Positions 9,574 to 18,504 are shown, counted from the stretch's first letter. The stretch: 64,000 bases of DNA from Lachnospiraceae bacterium (GCA_017465475.1 JAFTWC010000035.1:1-64000); one strand, 5' to 3'. Numbers and translations are program-made. The notes: generated by a model from the letters alone, not told the origin.

Positions 9574-10230
9574 ATGAACGTAGAAATCAATTATGAGGAG
9601 CTTTGGGCTTATGTAAAATCCGCTTTGGCGGTATATGATCAACATGGCGGAATGGCATTAACAGGGATTAAATTCAGTCGTTTTGAGCATACGGAACGGG
9701 TTTATCGATGGATGATGATTCTGGCTGAGGAATATGAGAATGAGTTGGACATGGAAGCACTACAAATTGCTACTATTCTCCATGATATCGGGTATTCGTT
9801 AAATAAAGAGGATATGCGTTCTCATGCACAGGACGGAGCGGTACTTAGCCGTGAGTATCTGGAGCGTATCGGCTATCCGGCGGAAAAAACAGAATTTATT
9901 TGTAGTTTGATTGCAAGACATTCTGACAAAAATGCCCTTCATGCAGAGGACTCGCCTTTGGAACTTGTCCTTTTAATGGAAGCGGATTTGTTAGATGATA
10001 CGGGAGCGCATGGTATTATTATGGATACCTGGATTCGGTCAATCAGAGAGAATGCGAGTTTCGAGTCCATTCTTGCCCATATTAAAAAGTTTTCCTGGAG
10101 ACAAATTCAGAAAAATCCCATGCGGACAGAAAAAGCCTGTCGGATATGGGAGGAAAAGAGGAACTTGACGAATCGATTTGTAGAGTCGCTTTCGATGGAT
10201 TTATACGGAAAATGTGATCTTGCAGAGTAG
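9574..10230 (+). CDS. HD-domain phosphohydrolase-like protein
   Basis: I start this at the ATG at 9574, which follows gggaggatagaggagag. An in-frame upstream start at 9490 would overlap the previous gene and has no RBS. The 218-residue product has a His near residue 30 (FEHTERV), the HD pair in ATILHDIGYS, a further His in RSHAQDGA, and IARHSD. These match metal-dependent HD hydrolases, which often act on nucleotides. Its precise substrate is unknown. Confidence 0.8.
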   Translation: MNVEINYEELWAYVKSALAVYDQHGGMALTGIKFSRFEHTERVYRWMMILAEEYENELDMEALQIATILHDIGYSLNKEDMRSHAQDGAVLSREYLERIGYPAEKTEFICSLIARHSDKNALHAEDSPLELVLLMEADLLDDTGAHGIIMDTWIRSIRENASFESILAHIKKFSWRQIQKNPMRTEKACRIWEEKRNLTNRFVESLSMDLYGKCDLAE

Positions 10231-10299
10231 TTGAAATTAATTGGGAATGTGCAACGCTAGCCATACGTGAATTGGTATGCTGCGGAAAGGAGAACGGGT

Positions 10300-11583
10300 A
10301 TGAGACGTTTGTTTACCTTGGATTTACATGATTATGATGAAACATGGCCACATGATTTGCGTCCCACGGTGCGCGGGATTATTGAAAAGGACGGTAAAAT
10401 TGCGTTGGTACACAAAAAAGAATTTGATTATTATGCCTTTCCGGGCGGAGGAATAGATGCAGGTGAGACTTATGAGGAGGCCTTGATTCGTGAGGTTAGA
10501 GAAGAAACAGGACTTATTGTAATTCCGGAGAGTATAACGGAGTACGGCGGAGCCCTTCGGTTAAATAAGAGTACCCGATTCCAGGGAAAGGTGTTCGAAC
10601 AGGAGAATTTCAATTATAAATGTCAGGTATTGGATGAAGTGAGTGAACAGAATCTGGATGCAGAAGAGGCTGAAGAAGGGTTTGAACTGTCTTTTGTAAC
10701 CCCGGAGGAAGCTCGTCGGAAGAACCGTTATGATGACCACGGACCGGAAAACGGCGGAATTTGGCTTGAGAGAGAGAATATTTTAATCGAAATGCAGATG
10801 TTCGAAAAAAAGCTGGCAAAGGAACCGTTGGATATTAAAGACGGTATTTATTACTTTGCTGCCCATGACCACGGAGACTTCTTTGATGAGGAAGATGTAG
10901 CAGAATGGGATAACGGACGCCTGGAAAATAATTGGAAGAAACGTAATTTACTTGAAAATCCGACTACAAAGAAAATGATTGAAACCATTGTTGCCAACGG
11001 AAAAGAAGTCATTGACCTTGCTTGCGGACCGGGTATGGGACTGATTCCGTCTGTAAAACAGTTGGATGCTGCGTTTCATTGTACGGCTACGGATGCCAAT
11101 GCCATGGTTTTGGAACATTGGAAGAAGTATCTTGATTGGAATTTCTTTACCCATGGTGTGGGATTTGCGCAGTTTTCGGTACTGGATATGCCGTTTAAAG
11201 ATAATTCTGTGCCGTCATTCAGCAGTTATATCGGTCTGTCATCCACCAGAAACGGTGAAGCCGGCTATGATGTGGCGATAAAAGAAGTGTATCGCTGTCT
11301 TATGCCGGGGGGGTATCTCTATGCCATTGAAAGTGAATGGATGGATGTACCTGCGATTTTACAAGTATTTGAGAAGATGGGGCAAGAGCCGTGGACTTGT
11401 TTTACGAAAAAGCAAATGAGCTGGCATGACCGTTTTCTTACGGCAGGATTTGAGATTGTTTCGGAAGAACTTGTGGAGCATCACTACTTTACTGAGGAAG
11501 ATAATGATCTCGGCGAGGCATCCGTCCGGTTCGGGATTCCGGTGGGAACAAAAGAAACGGCGTTTGTGCTGAGAAAGAAGTAA
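10300..11583 (+). CDS. Nudix hydrolase fused to SAM methyltransferase
   Basis: This 427-residue protein has two domains. Residues about 15-165 are a Nudix domain with the box GGGIDAGETYEEAL followed by REVREETGL, matching GX5EX7REUXEEXGU. Residues about 215-427 are a class I methyltransferase with motif I VIDLACGPGMG and a later LMPGGYLYAIESEW. The start at 10300 has a ggaaaggag RBS. An upstream in-frame GTG at 10267 lacks one. The order Nudix then methyltransferase in one chain is unusual. The substrate cannot be inferred. Confidence 0.8.
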   Translation: MRRLFTLDLHDYDETWPHDLRPTVRGIIEKDGKIALVHKKEFDYYAFPGGGIDAGETYEEALIREVREETGLIVIPESITEYGGALRLNKSTRFQGKVFEQENFNYKCQVLDEVSEQNLDAEEAEEGFELSFVTPEEARRKNRYDDHGPENGGIWLERENILIEMQMFEKKLAKEPLDIKDGIYYFAAHDHGDFFDEEDVAEWDNGRLENNWKKRNLLENPTTKKMIETIVANGKEVIDLACGPGMGLIPSVKQLDAAFHCTATDANAMVLEHWKKYLDWNFFTHGVGFAQFSVLDMPFKDNSVPSFSSYIGLSSTRNGEAGYDVAIKEVYRCLMPGGYLYAIESEWMDVPAILQVFEKMGQEPWTCFTKKQMSWHDRFLTAGFEIVSEELVEHHYFTEEDNDLGEASVRFGIPVGTKETAFVLRKK

Positions 11584-11659
11584 ATTCCTTTCAAGTAAAT
11601 AGGATGAAGTTATAAGGAAATCAAAAAATATATATGGAGAATGGGAGGAAACAGAAGAC

Positions 11660-12082
11660 ATGGAAATTATTTATACCGATACAATGACCGGAGCGGAATA
11701 CAATGAACTTCGGTTGAGCGTAAACTGGAAAACTTTGACGCCGGGGCAGGCGGAGCGTGGTCTTGCTCATACTGCTTTTGTGGTAGCGGCAAGAGATGGC
11801 GAGAGAATCGTGGGCATGGGCAGAATGTTGTTTGATTTCGGTTATACCGCGTATCTCGGTGATATAATTGTACATCCGGAGTATCAGGGGAAGGGAATCG
11901 GTACGGAGATTGTGAACCGCCTCAAAGATATGACCATGGAGGCTGCAGAACAAGGGGATAAAATCATGTTTATTTTGGTGGCGGCCAAGGGAAAAGAAGG
12001 CTTTTACGAGAAGTTTGGATTTAAGGTACGCCCGAATGATTTTAACGGATGCGGCATGTCCATGTGGAGGGAGAAAGAGTAG
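11660..12082 (+). CDS. GNAT acetyltransferase
   Basis: This 140-residue single-domain protein has the acetyl-CoA-binding motif A in VHPEYQGKGIGTEIV and a C-terminal FYEKFGF motif. Both are typical of Gcn5-related N-acetyltransferases. The acceptor is unknown. The RBS is gggagg. It is one of several GNATs in this accessory zone. Confidence 0.85.
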   Translation: MEIIYTDTMTGAEYNELRLSVNWKTLTPGQAERGLAHTAFVVAARDGERIVGMGRMLFDFGYTAYLGDIIVHPEYQGKGIGTEIVNRLKDMTMEAAEQGDKIMFILVAAKGKEGFYEKFGFKVRPNDFNGCGMSMWREKE

Positions 12083-12171
12083 CTCGGACTACGTTGAAGA
12101 CAGAGATAGGAAGGAGTACAAAATAAGAGTAAGGAAAGAACGTACAGGATTCAAGGGAAGGAGCACATGTC

Positions 12172-12738
12172 ATGAATCATCAGGGAACAAAGACAATGGA
12201 AACAGCACGGTTACTTCTCCGACGTTTTACGGTAGGGGATGCACGAAGCTTCTTTCAAAATGTAACTTCCGACCCGGAGGTAAATCGTTATTTAACATGG
12301 CCTTTACATGAGAACGTAGAAGATACGCAAAAAATTCTTTCGGAGTGGACGGAACGTTATGCGAATCCGGAACGGTATTGTTGGGCGATTGTTTTAAAAG
12401 AGGTGGAAGAAGTCATAGGAACAATTGCCGCACCGACGGTGAAAAATCGAACCGGAGCTGTGGAAGTGACCTATTGCATTGGAAGTAGATGGTGGGGACA
12501 AGGAATTGTACCGGAAGCATTGCAAGTTGTAATGCAATATTTATTTGAGGAAGTACAGGTAAACCGCATCGAGGCGGGTTTTGATGCCAACAATCCGAAT
12601 TCCGGACGTGTGATGGAAAAGGTGGGAATGCAAAAGGAAGGCATTTTGCGGCAAGCAGGAAAAAATAATCAGGGGTTGTTTGATTTGGTGTTTTATTCGA
12701 TTTTAAAAGACGACTGGATAACGTTACAAAGAGGATAA
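12172..12738 (+). CDS. RimJ/RimL-type GNAT acetyltransferase
   Basis: This 188-residue protein begins with ETARLLLRRFTVGDA, the typical N terminus of the RimJ/RimL subgroup. It has an acetyl-CoA motif WWGQGIVPEAL. The end, NSGRVMEKVGMQKEGILRQ, is the standard family ending. Family members modify ribosomal proteins or small molecules; the target here is unknown. A remnant of a related gene lies at 21304-21426. Confidence 0.85.
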   Translation: MNHQGTKTMETARLLLRRFTVGDARSFFQNVTSDPEVNRYLTWPLHENVEDTQKILSEWTERYANPERYCWAIVLKEVEEVIGTIAAPTVKNRTGAVEVTYCIGSRWWGQGIVPEALQVVMQYLFEEVQVNRIEAGFDANNPNSGRVMEKVGMQKEGILRQAGKNNQGLFDLVFYSILKDDWITLQRG

Positions 12739-12742
12739 TAAC

Positions 12743-13321
12743 ATGACAAAACACATTATTATTGCCGGTGTTCCGAGGGCAGGCAAAAGTACCGTTTCAC
12801 AAATGATTGCAAAGAAGTTCGGATATCAGCATATCAGTATGGATTCCATCATTGCGGGCTTTGAAAAGACATTTCCGAATGTTGGGATTGATACCGGGGC
12901 TGATGTAGATGTAAAGGAAAATGTGCAAAGCATAAGCGCTAAAATAGCACCTTTTCTGAGGGCGATGATGGACAGTGGGGAATACGATGAGTGTGATTAC
13001 GGCATGGTGATAGATGTGTTTCAGCTTTTGCCGGAAGACTATCGGAAGCATATGGATCCGTCTGTTTGCGAAATCCATTATTTTATTACTTCGGATGTGA
13101 CGGCTGAGAAACGGTTTGAACTGCTGAAACAATATGATACACCGAAGGATTATACATATTATAAGCCGGAGGAAGAGAATCGCCGGGATTGTGCAGAGAT
13201 AGTGGAGATTAGCACGTATTTCAAAGAGCAGTGTGAGAAGTGGCAACTTCCGTATTATGAAACAGCACAGAACAGGGAGAAGGTTCTGGGAGAGTTTATA
13301 AAACAATTAAAAAATGAATAA
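12743..13321 (+). CDS. P-loop kinase-like protein
   Basis: This 192-residue protein starts with a Walker A motif, GVPRAGKST, at about residues 8-16. It resembles small nucleotide or metabolite kinases. No specific substrate motif was recognised. Its start lies four bases after the previous stop. Its 3' end sits against another P-loop gene, so the two may be co-expressed. Confidence 0.75.
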   Translation: MTKHIIIAGVPRAGKSTVSQMIAKKFGYQHISMDSIIAGFEKTFPNVGIDTGADVDVKENVQSISAKIAPFLRAMMDSGEYDECDYGMVIDVFQLLPEDYRKHMDPSVCEIHYFITSDVTAEKRFELLKQYDTPKDYTYYKPEEENRRDCAEIVEISTYFKEQCEKWQLPYYETAQNREKVLGEFIKQLKNE

Positions 13322-13349
13322 TGAAAGAATGATAACCAGAGAGGATAAG

Positions 13350-13919
13350 ATGGGAAACAAAGTAATTATTTGCGGTGGCAACGGTGCAGGAAAAAGTACA
13401 TTGGGAAAGAGGTTGGCGAAGGAACTAGGTTGGACGTTCCGGGATATTGAAGATTATTATTTTCCGGAAAAAGATTCAGAGAATAAATATGCTACCGGAA
13501 GAACAGGGGAAGAGGTGGCAGAACTTTTAGTGGAAGATATGAAACGCCATGAGAATCTGATACTGGCATCGGTCAGAGGAAATCACAGTGATGAAATAGT
13601 GTCTATGTTTACCTGTGCGGTAGTGATTGAAGTACCGAAGGAGATTCGAATGGAACGTATTCGGAATCGGTCTTACGGGCAGTTCGGCGACCGGATATTG
13701 CCGGGTGGTGATTTGCATGAACAACAGGAACGATTCTTTTCTATGGTAGAGAACAGACCGGAGGACTACCCGACAAAGTGGTTGGAGGAAGTGGATATTC
13801 CGGTAATTTACGTGGATGGGACAAAGACGGTGGAAGAGAATGTGAATCGGGTAGCGGAGAAGATAGTGAAAGAAAAATGCAATAATTGTTCGAAAGGTTC
13901 GAAAGGTTCGAAAGGTTGA
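13350..13919 (+). CDS. Shikimate-kinase-like P-loop protein
   Basis: This 189-residue protein has Walker A GGNGAGKST, followed by FRDIEDYYFPE. That resembles the substrate-binding start of shikimate or adenylate kinases. I use the ATG at 13350; the in-frame ATG at 13314 would overlap the previous gene and has a weaker RBS. The last residues are a short repeat (GSKGSKG) encoded by three copies of a 9-bp unit. The function is not otherwise known. Confidence 0.75.
   Translation: MGNKVIICGGNGAGKSTLGKRLAKELGWTFRDIEDYYFPEKDSENKYATGRTGEEVAELLVEDMKRHENLILASVRGNHSDEIVSMFTCAVVIEVPKEIRMERIRNRSYGQFGDRILPGGDLHEQQERFFSMVENRPEDYPTKWLEEVDIPVIYVDGTKTVEENVNRVAEKIVKEKCNNCSKGSKGSKG
13889..13915 (+). repeat. Three tandem copies of a 9-bp unit
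   Basis: The unit ttcgaaagg occurs three times in a row, followed by a partial fourth. It encodes the repeated Gly-Ser-Lys tail of the preceding kinase-like gene and ends 11 bases before the hicAB promoter. Copy number may vary by slippage without a frameshift, since the unit is a multiple of three. Confidence 0.9.
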
Positions 13920-13926
13920 AATATTG

Positions 13927-13955
13927 TTGACACCATATATGACACCATGTATAAT
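13927..13955 (+). promoter_or_regulatory. hicAB promoter with tandem operator-like repeat
   Basis: TTGACA at 13927-13932 and TATAAT at 13950-13955 are both perfect consensus boxes with a 17-base spacer. A 9-bp direct repeat, tgacaccat, occurs at 13928-13936 and 13940-13948, a period of 12. One copy overlaps the -35 and the other fills the spacer up to the -10. The repeat is a likely operator for the HicB ribbon-helix-helix domain, giving autoregulation. Confidence 0.75.
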
Positions 13956-13974
13956 ATAAGAGGGAGGATTGTTA

Positions 13975-14232
13975 ATGTCAAAGTGGGATAAACTAATAAA
14001 ACGTATTTTAGGATTATCGAACGATTTACGATTTGAGGAATTGCGAAAGGTTTTAGAAAACTGTGGCTATCAGATGCATGCACCAAGGAGTGGTAGTAGT
14101 CATTATACTTTTCGTAAATCAGGTTGCCAACCGATAACAATTCCAAAGCATGAACCGATTAAAAAGATATATGTAGAACTTGTAAAACATGTTGTAGAAA
14201 GTGAGGCGAAGAACAATGAAGACGCTGAATGA
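13975..14232 (+). CDS. hicA: HicA-family mRNA interferase toxin
   Basis: This 85-residue protein contains the HicA double-stranded RNA-binding-like fold pattern. The candidate catalytic His is residue 43 in RSGSSHYTF, followed by ITIPKHEPIKK. HicA toxins cleave mRNA and are neutralised by HicB. The ATG at 13975 has a gggagg RBS. It overlaps hicB by 17 bases. The toxin-first order is the common arrangement. Confidence 0.88.
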   Translation: MSKWDKLIKRILGLSNDLRFEELRKVLENCGYQMHAPRSGSSHYTFRKSGCQPITIPKHEPIKKIYVELVKHVVESEAKNNEDAE

Positions 14233-14587
14233 CTATATGGCACTGTCGTATCGAATGGAGATTGTAGAAGATAAAGAAGAGGGAGGTTTTGTTGTTTCGT
14301 ATCCGGAATTACCGGGGTGTATTACATGCGGTGAAACAATAGAGTCTGCTGTTGCGAATGCAACTGATGCAAAGAAAGCATGGTTGGAAGCTGCACTTGA
14401 GGATGGAATAGAGATACAGGAGCCGGATAGTTTGGAGGACTATTCCGGACAGTTTAAACTTCGTATTCCTCGTAGTTTGCACAAGGCACTTGCCGAGCAT
14501 TCCAAAAGGGAAGGAATCAGCATGAACCAGTATTGTGTTTATTTGCTTGCTAGAAATGATGCGACTTTTATGAAGCAATCCGTTTGA
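14216..14587 (+). CDS. hicB: HicB-family antitoxin with RHH domain
   Basis: This 123-residue protein has an N-terminal HicB domain (GGFVVSYPELPGCITCG) that would block the HicA active site. Its C-terminal ribbon-helix-helix DNA-binding domain spans about residues 83-118 (FKLRIPRSLHKAL). The RHH domain probably binds the direct repeat at 13928-13948. I chose the ATG at 14216 (preceded by gaggcgaagaa) rather than an upstream in-frame start. Confidence 0.9.
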   Translation: MKTLNDYMALSYRMEIVEDKEEGGFVVSYPELPGCITCGETIESAVANATDAKKAWLEAALEDGIEIQEPDSLEDYSGQFKLRIPRSLHKALAEHSKREGISMNQYCVYLLARNDATFMKQSV

Positions 14588-14609
14588 GAGAAAAGAAACA
14601 GAGTGGGTG

Positions 14610-14636
14610 GCTCCAATACGAATATCGTATTGGAGC
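14610..14636 (+). terminator. Hairpin downstream of hicB
   Basis: A perfect inverted repeat (12-bp arms, 3-base loop) lies 22 bases after hicB. There is no real T-run after it (attactgtt), so it is a weak terminator at best. It may instead protect the mRNA 3' end. Confidence 0.5.
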
Positions 14637-14662
14637 ATTACTGTTAAAAGGACGTGAATAGT

Positions 14663-15568
14663 ATGATAAACTTAAGAAATGAAATTGCAGAACTAATCGG
14701 GATTTCCCTTCCTTGGAAAGCTACCGATGTTACATATGAGGTGTTGGATTCTGTGAAGGAAGAGGGCTATACAAGACAATTGATATCTTATATGTCTGAC
14801 AGGGATAAGGTAAGTGCTTTTTTGTTGCTGCCGGATACGCTTAAGAATAATCCGGCGATACTTATTAATCATCAGCATAACAGAGAACATCATTTAGGGA
14901 AAAGTGAGGTTTGCGGTTTGGAAGGGAATCCGTTACAGGCCTTCGGACCAGAGCTTGCAAGAAAAGGATTTGTTGTACTTGCTCCCGATTCCATATGTTT
15001 TGAAGAACGCCGAAAAGACCCTACGGTAGAAGGTTTTGATTTTGGGCAACATTTTCATGAAATGTGTTACCGTATTGTTACTGGAGAGTTTTTGATGAAG
15101 AAGGTGCTGACGGATGCCATGAACGGGATTTCACTGCTTACGAACTTACCGTTTGTGGATGCTGACAGAATCGGTACACTTGGGCATTCTTACGGCGGAA
15201 ACACGGTGTTATTCCTTTCTGCACTGGATGAGCGAATTTCCTTTGCCTGCGCCAGTGGAAGTGCCTGTACCTTTGAGTACCGCATGAAGCACGGTACCGG
15301 AATTGAAATGGCAAGTGTGATTCCGAACTTCCACGGGAAGTATGATATTGATGATTTGGTGAAGCTTGTTGCACCCAGAAAGCTTTTGCTTGTGTCATCT
15401 GACGAGGATAAGTATTCCATGGATGCGCCGGAAATTGTAGAAAAGGCGAGGAAGACCTACGAGGAATTTGGTGTAGTGCAAAATTTGGAACACAAACGGT
15501 ATCAGGGCGGACATGCACTGACAATGGAGCGGTTTAGGGATATTGTAGAGTGGATTATGACGAATTAA
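14663..15568 (+). CDS. Alpha/beta hydrolase (dienelactone hydrolase-like)
   Basis: This 301-residue protein has the nucleophile elbow GHSYGG and a late acid region (VSSDEDKYS). The catalytic His is in GGHALTMERF. The layout resembles acetyl-xylan-esterase or dienelactone-hydrolase proteins. The RBS aaaagga is placed correctly for the ATG at 14663, not for the GTG at 14654. The substrate is unknown. It ends 10 bases before miaA. Confidence 0.8.
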   Translation: MINLRNEIAELIGISLPWKATDVTYEVLDSVKEEGYTRQLISYMSDRDKVSAFLLLPDTLKNNPAILINHQHNREHHLGKSEVCGLEGNPLQAFGPELARKGFVVLAPDSICFEERRKDPTVEGFDFGQHFHEMCYRIVTGEFLMKKVLTDAMNGISLLTNLPFVDADRIGTLGHSYGGNTVLFLSALDERISFACASGSACTFEYRMKHGTGIEMASVIPNFHGKYDIDDLVKLVAPRKLLLVSSDEDKYSMDAPEIVEKARKTYEEFGVVQNLEHKRYQGGHALTMERFRDIVEWIMTN

Positions 15569-15578
15569 GGAGGACATC

Positions 15579-16526
15579 ATGGATAAGCTGCCATTACTCA
15601 TACTGACAGGCCCTACGGCGGTAGGGAAAACGAATCTGTCCATTCGCCTCGCAAAATCGGTGAACGGCGAGATTATTTCGGCGGATTCCATGCAGGTGTA
15701 CCGGCGGATGGACATCGGTACGGCAAAGATTAAGAAAGAGGAAATGGGCGGTGTAACCCACCATTTGATTGATATTTGCGAACCGACAGAGGATTACAAC
15801 GTGGTTCGATTTGCCACGGAGGCGAAGAGGTTGATCAGAGAGATTGTCGGGCGCGGCCATGTGCCGATTTTGGTTGGCGGTACCGGATTTTACATCCAGG
15901 CAGTTCTGTACGATATAGATTTTACGGAAACAGACGAAGATACCTCGTATCGGGAGGAACTGGCGGATTTTGCGGCAGAACATGGTGCGGAGGCATTGCA
16001 CGCAAAACTTGCCGAGGTGGATCCGGCATCTGCAGAAGCGATTCATGCCAATAACGTGAAGCGTGTCATTCGTGCCTTGGAGTTTTATCAGCAGACAGGG
16101 ACAAAGATTTCTGAGCACAACGAGGAGCAGCATGGCAAGGAATCCGCTTATAATAGTGCTTATTTTGTGTTGACGCAGGACCGGGCAGTGTTGTATGACC
16201 GCATTGAAAAGCGAATTGATTTGATGCTTGCGGAAGGCTTGCTTAATGAGGTGAAATCCTTACTTGAAGAAGGTTGCAAGCCGGAAGCGGTGTCAATGCA
16301 AGGGCTTGGCTATAAAGAGATTGTGCCGTATTTGAACGGTGAATGTACCTTAGAAGAAGCGATTTATATCTTAAAGCGTGATACGAGACACTTTGCAAAG
16401 CGCCAGATCACTTGGTTTAAGCGGGAACGTGAGGTGCTTTGGTTTGATAAGGGTGAGTATGGGAATGAGGACGCTATATTGGATGCGATGCTGGCGGAGG
16501 CACGAAATCGAGGGATTATAATGTAA
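15579..16526 (+). CDS. miaA: tRNA dimethylallyltransferase
   Basis: MiaA adds a dimethylallyl group to A37 of tRNAs that read UNN codons. The 315-residue protein has the P-loop TGPTAVGKTNLS and then IISADSMQVYRRMDIGTAK. It also has the tRNA-contacting MQGLGYKE and the C-terminal RQITWFKRE. The RBS is aaggagg. In related genomes miaA usually follows mutL closely. Here it is an island of core function within accessory genes. Confidence 0.97.
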   Translation: MDKLPLLILTGPTAVGKTNLSIRLAKSVNGEIISADSMQVYRRMDIGTAKIKKEEMGGVTHHLIDICEPTEDYNVVRFATEAKRLIREIVGRGHVPILVGGTGFYIQAVLYDIDFTETDEDTSYREELADFAAEHGAEALHAKLAEVDPASAEAIHANNVKRVIRALEFYQQTGTKISEHNEEQHGKESAYNSAYFVLTQDRAVLYDRIEKRIDLMLAEGLLNEVKSLLEEGCKPEAVSMQGLGYKEIVPYLNGECTLEEAIYILKRDTRHFAKRQITWFKREREVLWFDKGEYGNEDAILDAMLAEARNRGIIM

Positions 16527-16592
16527 CCATAGTGCGTTTTGAAAATTTACTCCGTATAAAAGTTGCACAAAGTGAGAAAGAAGGTAAAGAAA

Positions 16593-17063
16593 ATGAACAT
16601 CAGACGAGCAGAGAACAAAGACATGAACGGTATCAATAAGCTGTTGCATCAGGTTTTAATGGTGCATCATAACGGCAGACCGGACATTTTTAAGCCCAAC
16701 GCTAAGAAATATACCGATGCAGAACTGATGGATATTTTGGCAGATGATGGCAAGCCGGTATTTGTGGCGGTGGATGAGCAGGAAGAAGTGCTTGGTTATG
16801 CCTTTTGTGTATTTCAGCAGCATGTAAATAACAATATTTTGACGGATATAAAGACGCTCTATATTGATGATTTGTGTGTGGACGAGGAAAAGCGCGGGAT
16901 GCATATCGGAACGGCACTTTATGAATATGTACTCGACTTTGCGAAGGCATCCGGATGTTACAATGTGACCTTAAATGTGTGGTCCTGCAATGAAAGTGCC
17001 ATGAAGTTTTACAAAAAGTGCGGGTTAGTACCTCAAAAGGTCGGAATGGAGAAGGTGCTGTAA
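16593..17063 (+). CDS. GNAT acetyltransferase
   Basis: This 156-residue protein has the acetyl-CoA motif EEKRGMHIGTALYEYV and ends in the typical ESAMKFYKKCGL. I start at 16593 after gaaggtaaagaa. Its stop codon shares a base with the next gene's ATG (TAATG), so the two are translationally coupled. The acceptor is unknown. Confidence 0.85.
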   Translation: MNIRRAENKDMNGINKLLHQVLMVHHNGRPDIFKPNAKKYTDAELMDILADDGKPVFVAVDEQEEVLGYAFCVFQQHVNNNILTDIKTLYIDDLCVDEEKRGMHIGTALYEYVLDFAKASGCYNVTLNVWSCNESAMKFYKKCGLVPQKVGMEKVL

Positions 17064-17743
17064 TGGTTGGAGTAGGAAATACGGCGGAAGTATTCGACTA
17101 TGGCGATGATAAGGTTTGCAAGCTGTTCTATGAGGGCTATCCGAAGGAAGCGGTGGAACGGGAATATCGGAATGCGAAGGAAGTAGAACGGTTGGGTTTT
17201 TCTGTGCCAAAGGTATTTAAGCTGGTTGAATCCGAGGGGAGAATCGGAATTGTATATGAAAAGATTGTGGGGAAATCCATGCTGGAATGTATTTTTGAAA
17301 ATCCCGGTGAGGCAGACGCTTATTTGGAGCAATTTGTACGGCTACAGAAGGAGTGGTTGAGCTGTGCACCCGAACAATCCGCTTCGGTTTTCTCCTATAA
17401 AGTCTATTTACATATGCTGATAAAAGGTGCAGGGCAAGAGGTGGAAACATCTTTGTATGACGAGATAAATGCTTTGCCGGAAGGGGATACCTTGTTACAC
17501 GGAGATTTTCATCCGGGAAATATCATGATTACGGCGGAACAGCGTTATGTTGTGATTGACTTTATGAATGTTTGTCACGGACCGGCATTGTATGATATTG
17601 TACGGACATACCTCTTGTTGAAAGAGAAGGATGAGACATTCGGGAGAGCTTATTTAGCTATGATGGAGGTTTCGGAAGGAACGATAACGGTGTTTTGTAG
17701 TGTGCTTGAGAAATGTAGAAGATATGAAATATATGGGAAATAA
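17063..17743 (+). CDS. Aminoglycoside-phosphotransferase-like kinase
   Basis: This 226-residue protein has the APH/choline-kinase catalytic motif LLHGDFHPGNIM, and VIDFMN for the metal-binding Asp. The ATG at 17063 overlaps the upstream GNAT stop by one base. Family members phosphorylate sugars, choline or antibiotics. I would not call this a resistance gene from the motif alone. Confidence 0.85.
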   Translation: MVGVGNTAEVFDYGDDKVCKLFYEGYPKEAVEREYRNAKEVERLGFSVPKVFKLVESEGRIGIVYEKIVGKSMLECIFENPGEADAYLEQFVRLQKEWLSCAPEQSASVFSYKVYLHMLIKGAGQEVETSLYDEINALPEGDTLLHGDFHPGNIMITAEQRYVVIDFMNVCHGPALYDIVRTYLLLKEKDETFGRAYLAMMEVSEGTITVFCSVLEKCRRYEIYGK

Positions 17744-17860
17744 GGAGATATTAAGTATATGGAAGCTGTTAAATTGATTACATTGTAATCTTAGTAAATG
17801 GACACACAGATATACATAATATATTTATGTAAACTATTCTGCGAGATCTTGGAGGGGACC

Positions 17861-18439
17861 ATGATATATCAAATAATTGCAATTTTACTTTTGTTTACAT
17901 TTTACACCTTTTATATAGCAAAGCTTGTCATTCAGAAAAAACAGTCCATCAAAACCAATCAGATGGGTACAGGCAACAAGCCGAAAAAGGTACTTATGGT
18001 TGAGCGGATTATGAGTGTAGCTACGATTCTTACGATTGTTGCAGAAGTGGGAAGCATCCTTCTTATGAAGAACTATTTGCCGCTGCCGGTTCGGATAGCT
18101 GGACTTGTACTTGGTGCAATCGGTGTTCTGTTTTTTGCCATGGCAACGATTACGATGAAAAGCAGCTGGCGTGTTGGGATTCCGGAGGAAAAGACGACGC
18201 TTGTAACGAAGGGAATCTACGGTTGGAGCCGGAATCCGGCTTTTGTGGGCTTCGATTTGTTATATATAGGACTTTGTATGATGTTTTTTAATATACCGCT
18301 TCTTATTATTTCTTTGTGGGCTGCGGTTATGTTGCACTTACAGATTTTGCAGGAAGAAGCCCATATGGAGAAGATGTGCGGAGCGGAATACCGGGAATAT
18401 CGGGCACATACCATGCGGTATTTCGGACGAAGAAAGTAA
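17861..18439 (+). CDS. Isoprenylcysteine-methyltransferase-like membrane protein
   Basis: This 192-residue protein has four to five hydrophobic segments. It also has the C-terminal ICMT/PEMT pattern: GIYGWSRNPAF, then EEAHMEKMCGAEYREY. The ATG at 17861 follows ttggagggg. Bacterial members methylate unknown small or membrane substrates. It stands alone; the next gene has its own promoter. Confidence 0.8.
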   Translation: MIYQIIAILLLFTFYTFYIAKLVIQKKQSIKTNQMGTGNKPKKVLMVERIMSVATILTIVAEVGSILLMKNYLPLPVRIAGLVLGAIGVLFFAMATITMKSSWRVGIPEEKTTLVTKGIYGWSRNPAFVGFDLLYIGLCMMFFNIPLLIISLWAAVMLHLQILQEEAHMEKMCGAEYREYRAHTMRYFGRRK

Positions 18440-18448
18440 AATGATTGC

Positions 18449-18504
18449 AAAGTTCCTATGAAAAACGCAAGAAAAATACAAAAGTTCCTATGAAAAAACG
18501 CAAG
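18449..18504. repeat. Direct repeat, two copies of about 23 bp
   Basis: Two near-identical copies, starting aaagttcctatgaaaaa and ending acgcaag, lie at 18449-18471 and 18481-18504. They differ by one added A. The second copy's end forms the 5' arm of the terminator hairpin. Two copies are too few to be a CRISPR array. Confidence 0.9.

Noticed and set aside
17063-17743. Aminoglycoside resistance gene
   Set aside because: Only the general APH fold motifs are visible, which many non-resistance kinases share.
18449-18504. Possible CRISPR array
   Set aside because: Only two repeats, with no regular spacers and no cas genes.
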